Assembly (NCBI GenBank): GCA_019137255.1
Contig: WPDH01000202.1
Location: forward strand, 186,001-250,000
From: Corinectria fuckeliana
Lineage: Eukaryota; Ascomycota; Sordariomycetes; Hypocreales; Nectriaceae
Direction of reading: 5' to 3'
DNA: 64,000 nt
Below are positions 12,501 through 24,539 of the stretch, piece by piece (position 1 is the first letter of the stretch; every line of letters starts with the position of its first letter). A program made the position numbers and the translations under genes. The notes beneath the pieces are model-generated. The model searched no databases, was not told the DNA's origin, and saw only the letters and a program-made list of their open reading frames with translations.

Positions 12501-15500
12501 ATGGCCCAGTCAAAATCGCAACCATTGCGCCGTCTTCTTCGCAGCTTTCTTCCAGGAAACCCAGGTTTAGCGGCTGTTGGTTCCGTCCAGGCCGAAGCAC
12601 GGCAGTCAACTGATGATGGTTCGTCGCCATTGCTAGGCCAGCAGCCAGCGGGGCAATCCTCAACGCCCAATGTTGAGTGGATCGACATTTCGTCGGATCC
12701 TTTGCAGCGAGACGGAGCCAGTGCCTCGGCATTGGACGCGCCTGAAGAGCCGGACCCGTCGATTCGGCTTTGGAACAAGGCGTACAACTCCATCAAGACT
12801 AACGACTGCGAACTTGTCATTATCTTTGAGGAGATTTTGACCGAGCGAATTGAAGGGCATTCGCCGACGAGCTCGGGGATTGCGAATGCTTTCAATTATT
12901 ATGGAAGATCCCGCCTCGAGCTCATGAAGCAAGCAGTGCAGAAGTCTTTGGAGCGAGCGCAGAAGAACGAAAGCATCGAAAGCGGTCTGCTGGACATATC
13001 GAATGTCATCAAAGATCTCGAAAAAGTCGGCAGTGCCGTACTTTCCCCGTATCCCCCAGCTGCCATGGCCTGGTCCGGCATTTGCGCAATTCTTCCTGCA
13101 AGTGCCACTGAGTCAACTGAGCAAGAGTAGGCGAATCCCTTCTCTAACACGCTAATAGGTAATTACACGCCACGTGGAAGCGAAAGAGGCAATGATTGAG
13201 GGTCTCAACCATATCATCTCAAAGATGACCTGGTACATGGGCCTATCTAGTGCCGTTGTCGATGACTTGTGGAAGGGAAGTCCACGATTTGTCAGGCTCA
13301 AAGCCAGCATCGAACAGCGAATTGTCGGTCTCTATGAGGCCATGCTTCGATACCAAATGCAGAGCGTAGCGCACTGCTACAGCAGGCATCCGAAAACCCA
13401 GAATATGAAGACGATGCTGGTCAAGCCTAACGAGTGGAAGAGCCGCGTTGAGGCAATCGAAACTTTGGAGAAAGAGCTGGAGAGCGAACTAGCGCAGTAC
13501 TCGAGTCGACAGAGTAGCGACATTTCCCGCAGCATCGCTCAAGATACTCAAATCACCTTGAAACACTGGCAACAGCAGTTCTCGCAGGCGAAGCTAGATG
13601 AGAGAGCCGCGCTCACGGGGCAGTTCAAAACCACGGCCTATGAGCAGCACATGAAGTTCAATCCCGTCCGAGCCCCGGGAACTTGCGACTGGCTCCTGAA
13701 AAATGAAAAGTTTGATCACTGGAAGAAACAAAAACACGGGGTCCTGGTCATATCCGCAGACCTGGGCTGCGGAAAGTCCGTCTTGTCCAGGCATCTCGTC
13801 GAAGACGTTCTTCCCTACGGCGACTCACCAGCGACTGTGTGCTACTTCTTCTTCAAGGACTGCCCTGACCAGCGAAGCCTACCGAACGCGTTATGTGCGT
13901 TAATCCATCGGATCTTCTACCAAACCGGCAACCTTGTCGACCATTGCAAGGATCAGATCCGGGCTGGCGGACAGGCGTTGAAGTCTGACTCGACGACGCT
14001 TTGGAGGATTTTCGAAACAGCAGTGTCGCACGCAAAAGCGAGACAAACAATTTGCGTGCTGGACGGACTAGACGACTGCGATGAAGCTGAGCGCCGAATG
14101 TTTATCCGGTTATTGCGTGCGCTTATACGTCCCGAATGGTTGTCTCCACCGAGCGTCAAGTTTCTCATCACCACAAGAGGGTATCCTGAGATTTTGGAAG
14201 AGTTCCGGGATTTTCCTGCGTGCACAACAATTTCAACTGAGAGCAAAGAAGAGAAAATGGCGATTGGGAAAGAAATCAACCGGTTCATTCGGTATCGTCT
14301 CCGCGAACTTTCTACCAAGAAATCTCTATCTCAGGACAGTCAAGATTTGATTCGGATCGCTCTGCAAGAGGAGCCATCTGAACCAAGGACCTATCTTTGG
14401 GTTAGTCTGGTCTTCGATGTCTTGGATCATAACTTCGAAGACACGATAGAGAAATGGCAGAAGCTTCTCAGACACACCCCGAAGACAGTATTCGAAGCAT
14501 ACGAAAAGCTCTTACAACGCGCAAGTGATGGAGATAAAGAAAGAGTCAAACTGCTGTTTCACCTGGTAATAGCTGCCGAGAGACCTTTGACCGTGCCAGA
14601 AATGAAAGTTGCCATCTATGTGCGAGATGGAGAAGGTGCTTCCTCTGAGAATGATCTGCGCCTTCCTTCGGACGAGAAGTTCCAGCAATGGATGCTTGGG
14701 GCATGCAGATTACTTCTCACTGTATTTGATGGAGAAATATTCTTCATACACCGCACAGCAAAGGAGTTTCTGTTACGAGATGACGATACTCGAGCCGAGT
14801 TTGATGAGGAGAAGACCAAAGCAGTGTCTGAATGGCAAGGTTCTGTGACAATACCACAGGCCCACAGATCAATGGCAGAGAGCTGTATAGCATATCTATC
14901 CTTGAAAGTGCTAACAGGCGAGGACTTCAGCAATGTGACAGAAGAGTTCAACAAGGGCTTGGGAGAAGCACAAAAACAGTTGGCCGCAGGGGAACTGTGG
15001 CCAAGTCGGTTCTTGGAAGTCGCCTATGCCGGACTGCCCCAATTCATCGAGGACCTTTGTCTAAACTTGTCTTCCTTCGCAGTCTATGCTCTCCGACACT
15101 GGTTGATTCACTTCGACACTGCTCAAGAGTATGCTGAGGACGGGACCTTGAAACAGGATATCAACTCAGACTTTGATGCCCGCTACTTTTCATTGTTTGA
15201 TGAAGAGCTCCCTATCAGGAGCCCCTGGCTGGTTATGGCTGCTCAAATGTTGGAGGAGGATTGTGGCTATCAATTGACGCAGTTTGAAAAAAGGACAAAT
15301 CGCATACGGTGCCGTGATTCCGTCAACTTGGTCTCTTTGGCTTCGTTGCTTGGTCATCATCGTCTCATCCGCCGACTCTTTGAAGGCGACGCCGATCACG
15401 ATGGCGATGAGGCGCCTCAAGCAATCGAGACTTCAAGCTCCGATGACCTGGTGATTTGTCCTCCCGAGACAAAATACCAGCCGGTGTTTTTCGCAGCAGC

Positions 15501-16458
15501 AGCAGGACATGCTAATTGCCTCGAATACATCCTCACCAAGTCTGACCTGATCGACCTTGAAGACTCGAGGAAGCGAACGCCGTTGCATCAAGCCGCTAGA
15601 CTAGGCCGATACAGCTGCTTGAAGTCTCTTGCGGATCAGTTCGATGTTAATAACAAGGATGACGTCGGTTGGACTGCGCTTGACTATCTAGCACGTCGCG
15701 TAAGGGAAGTCAAGGATCTGGATATTGGGAGTGACATTGTTCGGGCTTTGGTCTCAAAGAGGGGAGAGTCTTCTGGACAGGTATCCCTCTTGGCTCTGGT
15801 GGCAAAGCTTGAGCCCGAGCCATTACGAGAACTGCAAAGGCTTGAAAGGCGACATGGTCCAGACTTTTTGGATGATCCCGGAATCGCTACCGAAGTTGTT
15901 GAATCCGGTCTATTCAAAAAGGCCTACACAGGAAGCTTCATCAAGTTTCTAGTCGATCACGGCGAGGATGTTGACTTCCACGAGGTTCACGAGTTACCTG
16001 AGTTATCTGGCTACACCCCGCTCCATCATGCGTCTCATGGGCGTTTTTGGAACGTCATGTTCCTTCTTCAGGCTGGGGCTGACGTAGACACGACTGATGG
16101 AATGGGCCGCTCACCGTTGCACATTGCCTGTGGTTGGAATGCAACAGTAAGTGTCGCGATTGTTGCGGCGCTTCTTGGAGCCGGCGCATCGCCCAATCTT
16201 CCTGATGTTGAGGGCATCACGCCTGCTTCGCTGGCGATTCTTCACCCTTGGGAGGTTGGTGACGTGCTCGTGGAACTCATGCTTCCGCACCAGGCCGATT
16301 TTGAAGCACCTGGTGAGGATGGGCAGACCCTGAGGGAGAAGGCTCGGATCTTGGGGCATGGAAATCGATATGTCATTGTAGACCGATGGACTCAGCCTTC
16401 CAGCGACAACAACGACGATAACGACGACGGCGGCTTTTCACCGCTAATCTCGGAATAG
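12501..16458 (+). CDS. NLR-like protein: NWD N-terminus, NACHT NTPase, ankyrin repeats
   Basis: This is a STAND signal-transduction NTPase of the fungal NLR type, linked in this family to non-self recognition. Exon 1 (12501..13097) encodes MAQSKSQPLRRLLRSFLPGN and the NWD domain, with LWNKAYNSIK and PPAAMAWSGICAILP. Exon 2 (13159..16458) continues VITRHVEAKEAMIEGL, exactly as related proteins do, so the 61-nt intron 13098..13158 uses a GC donor (GCAAGT), a CTAAC branch and a TAG acceptor. The NACHT domain has a P-loop ADLGCGKS around residue 402 and a Walker B strand TICVLDGLDDCDE near 498. The C-terminal part carries degenerate ankyrin repeats (RTPLHQAARLG, GYTPLHHASHG, RSPLHIACGWN). The spliced product is 1298 residues with no disabling change. 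I infer a role in incompatibility or immune-like recognition. Confidence 0.9.
13098..13158 (+). other. GC-AG intron in the NLR gene
   Basis: Donor GCAAGT (the consensus of GC-type donors), CTAAC branch 10-14 nt before a TAG acceptor, 61 nt long. Nearby GT donors give the wrong frame or delete conserved NWD residues. This junction yields ICAILP joined to VITRHVEAKEA. Confidence 0.75.
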
Positions 16459-17038
16459 CCAAGGTTGGGGACTGATTAAAGTGTAAGAATGCATAGTTGG
16501 GTTTTTACAATAATGGCCGCTTTTACGGCCTTCGCTTCTTGGCTCAACTTCAGCTCAGCTCACCCCCTTCGGCTGAGCAGCCTAGCGACCGCACCTGTTT
16601 CTCCTTCTAGCCCCGTTGAATTGTCTTCCTCCTGATCCTTGCGAGTATTAAGCATCTTTGACCGGATGTCTCTTTCAGTCGAACTCAGTTGATGATTGTT
16701 TAGCCAGAACCGGGCTGACGGGCGCGGGGAAGCGGGGGAAGGGATTCTTGGCCCGCTGCAGGACCGAGACGGTTCCGCCACTTAGAGAGGCGGGTTGACG
16801 ATGCTAGGGATCCCGACACTGTTGGGTTGTGGGCCGCAATGAGGGGGACGGCGCCCGCGGTAACTGGGAAGTGGACTGAGATGGGACGTCCTCAATGCTG
16901 TTGTCATCCATGGTTGTGTCTTTGTATCCTGGCATGACAGTAAACACAATAGCAAAAGAGTGATGAAACATCCTACATGACAAACAGACAGGTAGAGCTC
17001 AAGATCCAAGCAGAAACTACAAACTGTTTCATTCACAG
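16459..17038. other. intergenic between convergent genes
   Basis: This is the 3' region of the NLR gene (plus) and of the dehydratase gene (minus). No gene or clear polyadenylation hairpin is recognised. Confidence 0.5.
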
Positions 17039-18148
17039 CTAAATATTCGCCCTGGGTCTATCCCCTCGAGCTCTCGGCCCATCCACAGCATTCTTGATCA
17101 ACGCCCTCAACCCATTGATCCCCCGCAAGGCAAGATCCGCCGGCACCGTCTCGCCCGCCACATGCAGCGAATGCGTGAATACCTCCAGCGACAACGGTCC
17201 CGTATATCCCATCTGCAGTATCGCCCTCAACACCATGTCAACGGGCATGTATCCCCCGCGCTGCTGCTCCCCCGGGAACAGCCGATGCGAGCGCGACCAC
17301 GGGAGCAGCCTCGGGACATTGGGGGTTTCCGGAGGCTGGAACCCTTGTCCCCCCATGCGCTCTGCGTCTGCGAGCTGCACGAAGAAGAGCTTATCCGGTC
17401 GCACCGTCGCAGCCATGGCCGACATGGAGTCTTGTAGTATGCGCAGAGCCTGCTCTCGCGAGCTGTACAGCATGCGGCCTTCGCCTTGCTGTGAATACGG
17501 ATCGGCGAACTCAACGGCCAGGATGTTGAAGGAATCAAGGACGATGCCGACGTTGTCTCGGTCGACGGCTCGAACCACCTCCCAGGCCGAAGCCCAGGTG
17601 TTGCGCCTGGCCCACGAAAGCGGCTCGTAGCCAATCCGCAGCATGCGGCCGTCGTCGTTGCCTGCAAACTCCACGGCCATGTGGCTGAGCTTCGTCAAGT
17701 CCCTGACCACCGTTTGGAAGTCCGCAGTGCAGGTCACGCCGTCGTCGGGGCGCATGCTGCTGCACATGAAGACCAAGTCTGTGTCGAACGCCCGCATGAA
17801 GGGAAACCGCGCCGCAGCCCGTTGCAGAGCTGCGTCTCGTTCCGCGGTCGTGAGGTTGCCTTCGATGTCTCGCAGGGGCTGTGTGCATGCGATGCGCATG
17901 CCCAGAGACGAGACAAAGCCACGTAGCTGGCGAGCAGTAGAAAGCTTCTCGTCGCTTGCTTCCCAGGGATCTGTAGCGTCGAGGCCGTGTTCGGCCAGAT
18001 ACGCAGCCCAGTCCTCGTCGAAGAGATCCACAACATCGAACTCGGCCGCCGCCGCAGCGCGAATCCGGGGTTCGAGAGAATGCTTGCTGCAGTGGCCTAG
18101 CGAAAGGGTCGCAATGCCCAGCTTGTTGGTGGCTGTTTTAGCAGGCAT
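17039..18148 (-). CDS. 3-dehydroshikimate dehydratase-like TIM-barrel protein
   Basis: The 369-residue protein is a xylose-isomerase-like TIM barrel and matches the layout of fungal 3-dehydroshikimate dehydratases (QutC/Qa-4), which convert 3-dehydroshikimate to protocatechuate in quinate use. Family positions are visible: LGIATLSLGHC at the N-terminus, IGYEPLSWARRNTW, VGIVLDSFNILAVEFADP, FFVQLADAERM, LPWSRSHRLFPGE and PLSLEVFTHSL. The Glu, Asp, Gln and Glu in the middle and last of these are the usual metal ligands. The start is set at MPAKTATNKLG (18148), since the barrel begins ten residues later; the upstream open frame is leader-like. It is transcribed divergently from a broken flavoprotein gene. 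No other quinate-cluster gene is visible, so the true substrate could be a related enol or sugar acid. Confidence 0.8.
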   Translation of the reverse strand: MPAKTATNKLGIATLSLGHCSKHSLEPRIRAAAAAEFDVVDLFDEDWAAYLAEHGLDATDPWEASDEKLSTARQLRGFVSSLGMRIACTQPLRDIEGNLTTAERDAALQRAAARFPFMRAFDTDLVFMCSSMRPDDGVTCTADFQTVVRDLTKLSHMAVEFAGNDDGRMLRIGYEPLSWARRNTWASAWEVVRAVDRDNVGIVLDSFNILAVEFADPYSQQGEGRMLYSSREQALRILQDSMSAMAATVRPDKLFFVQLADAERMGGQGFQPPETPNVPRLLPWSRSHRLFPGEQQRGGYMPVDMVLRAILQMGYTGPLSLEVFTHSLHVAGETVPADLALRGINGLRALIKNAVDGPRARGDRPRANI

Positions 18149-18597
18149 TGTAGTAGATCCCCGACCCGAGTATAAGTGCATAGACAAAGCCGCGCAGGAA
18201 TCGTATGAACAGGTTGAAAATGGCTGCGATTCACCAAGAATTCGCACGACTGATGGCAACCCAAAGTAAGCATTCTGTACTGGGAAAATGGCAAACGGCA
18301 TCGGCTACGCGGCCTGGAAGCATCCTTCGACTGTTGCGGAGTGGTTCGCGTGTTGATTTCCGTGATTGGCGGACTTGGCAGGCTCCGATGCAGCATGACT
18401 TCGGAACGCGGCGTTCCCATGGTTGCATTTGCTGTCGTCACTACGGATCATAGAGTAAGCATATCCGACCGTGCATGCCGTCGGGTCGTATTTGTATCAT
18501 CCGTTTCTGCCTGACCCCGTGAGAAAAGGGACATACGCCAATAGCTCTCTAGACGCTTGCCCTTAATATAGTCGAAAATCAAAACAACCGACGCAAT
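18149..18597. promoter_or_regulatory. shared divergent promoter region
   Basis: 449 bp separate the start of the dehydratase gene (minus) from the start of the flavoprotein gene (plus), consistent with co-regulation before the latter broke. No operator is recognised. Confidence 0.4.
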
Positions 18598-19854
18598 ATG
18601 ACGTACTCGGAGCTCGATCGCATCAACACCGATATTCTCATCATCGGTGGAGGAATGGCTTGGCTGTCTGCCGCGATTGCTGTAAGCAACCCTTCCAAGG
18701 CGCGATGTGTAGTCGTCGAGAAGAGCGACAGACTAGGCGGCTCTTCAAGGTTGTGAGTTGCCCATTGTCAATGAGATTGGATATCTAACAGTCCTCGCTA
18801 CTGACGCTAAAATTGATGATAGATCCGCTGGAATGTTTTGGGCGCCGAAGGACGCTGACATCGCCCACCAAACCATCCCCTTTGCCGACCCTCGGCTGCT
18901 TTCCTCTCCGACTACCCCAATGCCGTTGAGTGGATGAGACAAAATGGTGTCGAGACGCATGACCAGTTCAGCGGAATAATGACGATTGGCATCGGCTTCC
19001 CAATCGATATCCCCCAGTGGCTCGCCAAGGCCGAGTCCATCATCTCGTCGAGTTCTTCCACGCAAATCATGACCAAGACATCAGCAGTCCGTCTCCTCCA
19101 AAAGCCCCTGTCGGTCCCGGGATCTCGAGTCACTGGGGCTATCCTCCGAAGGGGCGACGGGTCATTGGTTCACTGCTCAGCCCAGTTCCAGTCGGGCTAC
19201 TCAGTTCTGGTCAACCGCGACGGGCAGAGGTTCTGCGACGAGACTTTTGGCGATGAAGTCAACAACCAGGAACTCGCTCGCCAGCCTGGACGCATTGGCT
19301 ACATGATCCCAAACGACGACGTGAGGAAGCGCTGGGCGTTAGGGGAGGTGTTTCCGAACGCGGGCAAGATCGATCGGCTGGAAAAGGCCAAGGAGTTTGG
19401 CGGGAGAGTCACGAGTGCCGACTCAATAGACAAACTACTCCAACGAGTTGCGCAGTGGGGTGTTCCGGAGGCGGCGCTGCGAAAGACGATTTCCGAGTAC
19501 AACCAGGCGTCGAAGAACGAGGGTGCTCTAGTCATCGATGCCCTCGTCGGCCTCAACCACGCTCCTCATCCAGCTTTCGAGGGACCATCCGACGGTCCAT
19601 TCTGGGCGCTGGAGGTGCAGCCGTCCATGACCTTCACCTATGGAGGTTTGAAGATTGACACTTCGGCACGGGTCGCCGACTCAGGAGGAAGACCAGTTCC
19701 TGGTCTGTATGCTTGCGGCATGGACGCTGGCGGATTCTCAAACTGGCGGTACGGCGGTGGGTTGGCGCAGGCTTTTGTCACTGGGCAATGGGCTGGGAAG
19801 TCAGCATTGGCGGAACTGGGAGGCTCGACCAACTCGGCTGAGGCAAAGCTGTAA
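18598..19854 (+). pseudogene. broken FAD-dependent oxidoreductase (fumarate reductase/ketosteroid dehydrogenase type)
   Basis: Exon 1 (18598..18752) has the dinucleotide-binding start TDILIIGGGMAWLSAAIA and VVVEKSDRLGGSS. A canonical 70-nt intron (18753..18822, GTGAGT donor, TAG acceptor) leads to SAGMFWAPKDADIAH. Between DPRLL and FLSDYPNAVEWMRQNGVE, around 18890-18901, the frame slips by one base with no possible intron. The rest is open from there to 19854, with the C-terminal flavin site GLYACGMDAGGFSNWRYGGG. Around 19170 the sequence jumps from GDGSLV straight to QSGYSVLVNRDGQRFCDE, so roughly 100 residues that include the usual second Gly-rich FAD contact (ATGGF) are missing. With a frame break and a deletion it is probably non-functional, although its codons look otherwise well kept, suggesting recent loss. 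Confidence 0.8.
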
Positions 19855-22800
19855 GAATGAACAAGACTTAGACTACGTGATGCGAGGACTAGCTGCTCTG
19901 ATAAGGTGGAGAAAATACCGAGGAGTGCTCCTCCAAAATCTGCTTCATTGAGGAGCATATGCGCGGCTGAACCCTTTCTTTGAACTAGATAGTAAGATAG
20001 CCAAGTTGAGCTCGTTGAAGCACTTGTCCATCCGATGCAGCGTGGTCATCAGGGTCTTGCGTGATAGCTGATTTGCTGCACTACTCGTCGGAAGAAGCGG
20101 GTGAGTCGTTGCTAGGAGAAATGGAATGAGAATACGGGATAATTTTTGCCTCTTCCGGTATTGAAGGCAGTAAGGGGAGGAGTTGGCGAGCTGGAAGCAC
20201 GCTCGACTTTGCCGCGGAATTGCTGGACTTCAAACATCTCGGTAAGATCAGTAGCCACATCTGCAATCTAAACCACATCGCCAAACTCGGAGCAATCCTT
20301 ATATTTATCCAGCGTGTCGCCTGAAATCCAGTCTAGTTGGCCTAAGAATTCGTAATGGCAAGCGATAACCTTATGATAACCCTTGCAAGACAGAAGGATG
20401 GCTCTTATGTCGCTACTAAACAGGCCTTCTAAATCGATAAACTCAACACCCCATTGCAATGCCTTTCTGAGATATTGACTCCCAAGCGGAGTCTCGCTTC
20501 AGGGTCTAACTAAGACTTCAGAGGAGAAGATGAAGGTTGTAGCAGTTGTCAGTACATTTCAGGAGTTGATAAGATTATGATGTCCTCAAGGATCAAATAT
20601 GCACACGGCATAGTTTCGGCATCTATACTGTAGAGCCACTACTAGGTCGGGATCCGTGACTTCTCTCTATAGAGCTGGTCCCCCGGTCGAGGAATCCTTC
20701 TCTGAGTTTAACCCTCTATCTCCATGCCCCGCGAAATTGTCAGCTACGGTAACTTCCCTCCCGAGCTTGACGAGGTGTTCGAACCCCTTTCTCCGAGCGA
20801 CGGAGGGCCACAAAAGCGAGGGTGCTCAGACGAGCCTCCAGTGGTGGATGACGAGGGCATCACCGGCCCAAGAGACTTGAACAAGGAGCCAGTTGGCTTC
20901 GAAGGCACAGAGGACGGCATGTGTGCAGGAGGCTCCGAGTGCACCACAGAAGCGTCACAGGAAGATGACGAAGTCATCTTCCTTCCTTCGATTCCGAGAC
21001 GCGTGTGCTAACAAACATGCTTCTTTGGCATACCCGAAGACTGAAGAGGTCTTCACCAGGTTTCACACTCAGAAGCACCCGTCTTCGCACCAAATCGAAT
21101 GCTAGCTATGCAACCAATGAATGTACTACATAGGGACCAAAGACAGGTTATCCCCGGAAATTCGAGATCAAAGAGGGAGGTCGACTGCTCTTCCACAGTG
21201 GATAATAGCAATAACCAGAGGCATTATCATCCTAGCGTCCGAGAGTTATGCCAAAGAAAACAGCAAAGGTAATATAAAGAACAATAAAGGCAATAAGATA
21301 GAATATTTTAGCTATGCCTGTGATTAAAGTCAGGCCAGGAATGCTTATAATGCTTGCACAAATAGTAATGCTATTGCATTATATTAACTTATATTATTTT
21401 AATACAGGCTTAAATAGCTATTATACTCGCCCTTCAAAATTGACTGAGCTAGACACTATGTGGTAATGGTAGAGTGTGAGTGATTCAAGCTGAATTAATG
21501 CTGCGATAAGAAGCCCCAATCCTATATAAAATCAGTATGCAACTTGGCAAGAAATATTCAAGGAGGCAAAAAATGAATACTACACAGGATCTGACCCTCG
21601 CTAAGCTTCTGGAAAACCTTGTCGATAGTCTTCTTCCTGACTGGAATCAAACGTCCTGCAGCTGATCTCTAGATAATTATTGACTACATAGACAGAGCGA
21701 GGAAGAAACCGGCCTGGACGATAAATCCGATGATTACCTGCCTTGAAGTGAGATGGCTGCGCCTTTAACGGTCCAAGACTATTTTCTTACGCCTAGCCCC
21801 GCAATATCGGCATCTTTGGAACCCACATCTTGGCAATTTACGATGATGGGCTTTTGACGCCAAGGTGGTGTCGTCAAAAAGGGCGGCTGCTAAAGACATT
21901 AGCCAAAACGTTCTGGTCGATGGATAGGACGGGTCTTGAAGAAGGATAGGAGGAGCAATCGAAAAGTCAAGGATGACAGATTGGGAGCAATTTATAATGT
22001 GGCCGTTCTCCCTTTCCCCTCGTCTATAGCAGCCGCCCAGTCCTGGAGGAGTTGGAAGGGGATCATAAGCGGGGGGAGAGTTGGGCAAATTTGCATATGC
22101 AATGAAGCCTAATGAGCAGGGCCTCGACAGTACGATTGGTGAGTAGGGTCCCTGTGACGAGTCTCGCTAAACCAAGAGGCTGTTGCCAACTAGGAGAGAA
22201 CACTCTGATAGCGGATAAATTGGTTTAGTTTAGTACCTTCGAATTAACCAATCCTGTGCCGCATCCCCGACCAGCCTCGGTCACAACTTCTCTGGAATCG
22301 CCGGTGGCACACAAACTAATAGTAAAGAATAAGGGCGGTAGCCTGTGGGCGAGGACGCCCAAAAAGATACGACGTGAGGAGCAATGCAGATATGACCCGA
22401 TGAACAAAAGCAAGGAATAAGGTCATACATTGCTTTAAACTGCTGCGAGCTCGATTCAGTCAACGGATAAATAAAGAAACAAGGCCGCGCCTAGTGCCCT
22501 CTTTCTACTTTCTCTCCCGTGACAGGTCAGTCGTAGCGCATTAAGGGCGATGATTGTCATGGCTAGCCTCATTTTAGCGACGAGGCGACCAATCCATGGG
22601 CCAGGCAGAAGGTATCGGCTAACTTTGACTGAGTATGCAGGGATGAAATAGCAGGAACTCGCTCTCTTCGCATGGTCGTACAGCACTTAGATCCATTGCC
22701 TCATAACCTCCACTTTGCCTGATGCAAGCTAGCTACGGACGTTCCTTGTCAACTGCAATGTCTAAATTCCATGTCATTAGGGTATTGTGTGAGCGGACAA

Positions 22801-23318
22801 ATTGAGAAACCGGATCGAAACGAGTCCCATTATCTAGAGCGCAGTGCATCCTGCCTTGTTCATAATGGCTTAGTGACGCAAACCTCTTCCACGAGACGGA
22901 TAGGCCTGGGCGAAAAAATGGGACAGTGTTATCCTGGAGTGACCAGGCTTGCAACCACGCGGCCTGGGTAACGTTATTAGATTACGTCTAGAGCGGTGTG
23001 TACAACAATTCGCTCGGGAGATGCTCGAAGCCGCTCACCAGTTGCGAGTCGGCGTGACCAAATGCGGAAAGCGGAGGGACAGACCTGAGTCGCACGCAGG
23101 GCCTTTATTGGATTGCTCGGAAACCCCGCACGTTGATTGGTTGCACCGTTACCGAAGGAGTAATATCCTAGAACTGCTTTAGGGTCGATTACGTAGAGGA
23201 GAAGTATTAATAAGGTCGTGTACCAGCAAACAAACCTCTATAGGCATTCAGTCCTTTCCCGACTTCTTCACGTCTACCTTAACCCCAACTCAAACCAAGA
23301 TAATCATCGCCGCTCGCC
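19855..23318. other. long gene-poor, partly AT-rich stretch
   Basis: No intact gene is recognised. Coding-like remnants exist. A minus-strand stretch at 20268-20459 reads SDIRAILLSCKGYHKVIA. An acidic 95-residue plus-strand frame with an ATG at 20724 (MPREIVSYGNFPPELDE) has no identifiable domain. A minus-strand 107-residue frame lies at 21765-22088. The part around 21230-21430 is very AT-rich and filled with stops, as expected of repeat-induced point mutation. The final 150 bp should hold the promoter of the serine hydrolase gene. Confidence 0.4.
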
Positions 23319-24539
23319 ATGTCCAACGACATCGAGACCAGCTTCCAGGCTGCCATCGACGCCGGCAAGATCAACGGGGCCGTGCTCTGTGCCACCGACG
23401 CAAGGGGCAGCTTCGTCTACAACAAAGCGCTTGGGGAGCGGACTCTGCTTTCCGGCGAGAAGCGGCCCCAGCAGCTCGACGACGTGGCGTTCCTCGCCTC
23501 GGCGACCAAGCTGATGGCCACAATCGCTGCTCTGCAGTGCGTCGAGGACGGGCTGCTAGATCTGACGGGAGACGTGTCGACCCTCGCACCCGAGCTCGCA
23601 GCCAAGGACGTCCTCACTGGCTTCTCCGAAGACGGCCAACCTTTGCTAGAGCCAGCTGCTCGGCCCATCACGCTGGAAATGCTGCTCACGCACAGCGCTG
23701 GCACGGCCTACGACTTCTTGACGCCGCTCGTGGGGAAGTGGCGCGACAAGTTCAGTCCTCCTGAAGAAGGCCGGCGAAAGAACGTCGAGGAGGTCCTCGT
23801 CTACCCGCTCGCCCATCAGCCCGGCGCGGGCTGGATGTACGGGCACGGGCTCGACTGGGCCGGCCGGATTGTGGAGCGCGCGACGGGCCGAACTCTCTGC
23901 GAACACGTCGTCGACCGCATCCTGGCGCCTCTCGGCTTGAAGGATGCCCAGTTCTACCCTGTCACGCGTGAGGATCTGCGCGCCCGCCTCATCGACCTCA
24001 ACCCCGACGACCCAGATGGCCTTGGCCGTGCCGTGCTGGGCGGCGGAGGAGACATGAACCGGCGGGGAAAGGGGGACTTTGGCGGCCACGGCATGTTCAT
24101 GCCCGCCATCGACTACGTCAAGGTCCTGCAGTCTCTGCTGGCCAACGATGGCAAGGTCCTGAAATCCGCCACTGTCGACGACATGTTCCAGCATCATCTC
24201 ACGCCCGAAGCGACCGCCGGCCACCAAGCCGCACTGGGCAGCCCTGCGGGTGTCTTCTTCCGCGTGGGTGTCGAGCCGGAAACAAAGATGGGGTACGGGC
24301 TCGGCGGTCTGTTGACGCTGGAGGACGTGGATGGGTGGTACGGCGCGCACACGCTTACCTGGGGAGGCGGCCTGACGCTTGCCTGGTTCATTGATCGCAA
24401 GAACGATCTCTGTGGTGTCGGCGCTGTCCAGGCTGCCTTGCCTGTTGATGGACAGGTGGTGGCGGACCTGAAGCAGGTCTTCCGCAAGGACGTTTACCGC
24501 AAGAAGGCCGCGTGGCAGGAACAGCAGAAGGCGTCGTGA
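23319..24539 (+). CDS. class C beta-lactamase-fold serine hydrolase (LovD/EstB-like)
   Basis: A single-exon, 406-residue enzyme of the beta-lactamase/transpeptidase-like superfamily. In fungi this branch includes acyltransferases of secondary metabolism (LovD type) and esterases (EstB type). The nucleophile motif S-x-x-K is SATK at residues 61-64. The second motif Tyr is in GWMYGHGLDWAG (Tyr174). The third motif is WGGG (HTLTWGGGLTLAWF) near the C-terminus, replacing the KTG of true beta-lactamases as in LovD/EstB. There is no signal peptide, so it is probably cytosolic. Length and order are normal for the family. No polyketide or peptide synthase is nearby, so a biosynthetic role is not supported; a general esterase is equally possible. 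Confidence 0.9.
   Translation: MSNDIETSFQAAIDAGKINGAVLCATDARGSFVYNKALGERTLLSGEKRPQQLDDVAFLASATKLMATIAALQCVEDGLLDLTGDVSTLAPELAAKDVLTGFSEDGQPLLEPAARPITLEMLLTHSAGTAYDFLTPLVGKWRDKFSPPEEGRRKNVEEVLVYPLAHQPGAGWMYGHGLDWAGRIVERATGRTLCEHVVDRILAPLGLKDAQFYPVTREDLRARLIDLNPDDPDGLGRAVLGGGGDMNRRGKGDFGGHGMFMPAIDYVKVLQSLLANDGKVLKSATVDDMFQHHLTPEATAGHQAALGSPAGVFFRVGVEPETKMGYGLGGLLTLEDVDGWYGAHTLTWGGGLTLAWFIDRKNDLCGVGAVQAALPVDGQVVADLKQVFRKDVYRKKAAWQEQQKAS

Noticed and set aside
20724..21011. An acidic 95-residue protein
   Set aside because: It has an ATG but no homologous motif, splice partner or context, and sits among decayed DNA, so it is kept only as a note in the intergenic entry.
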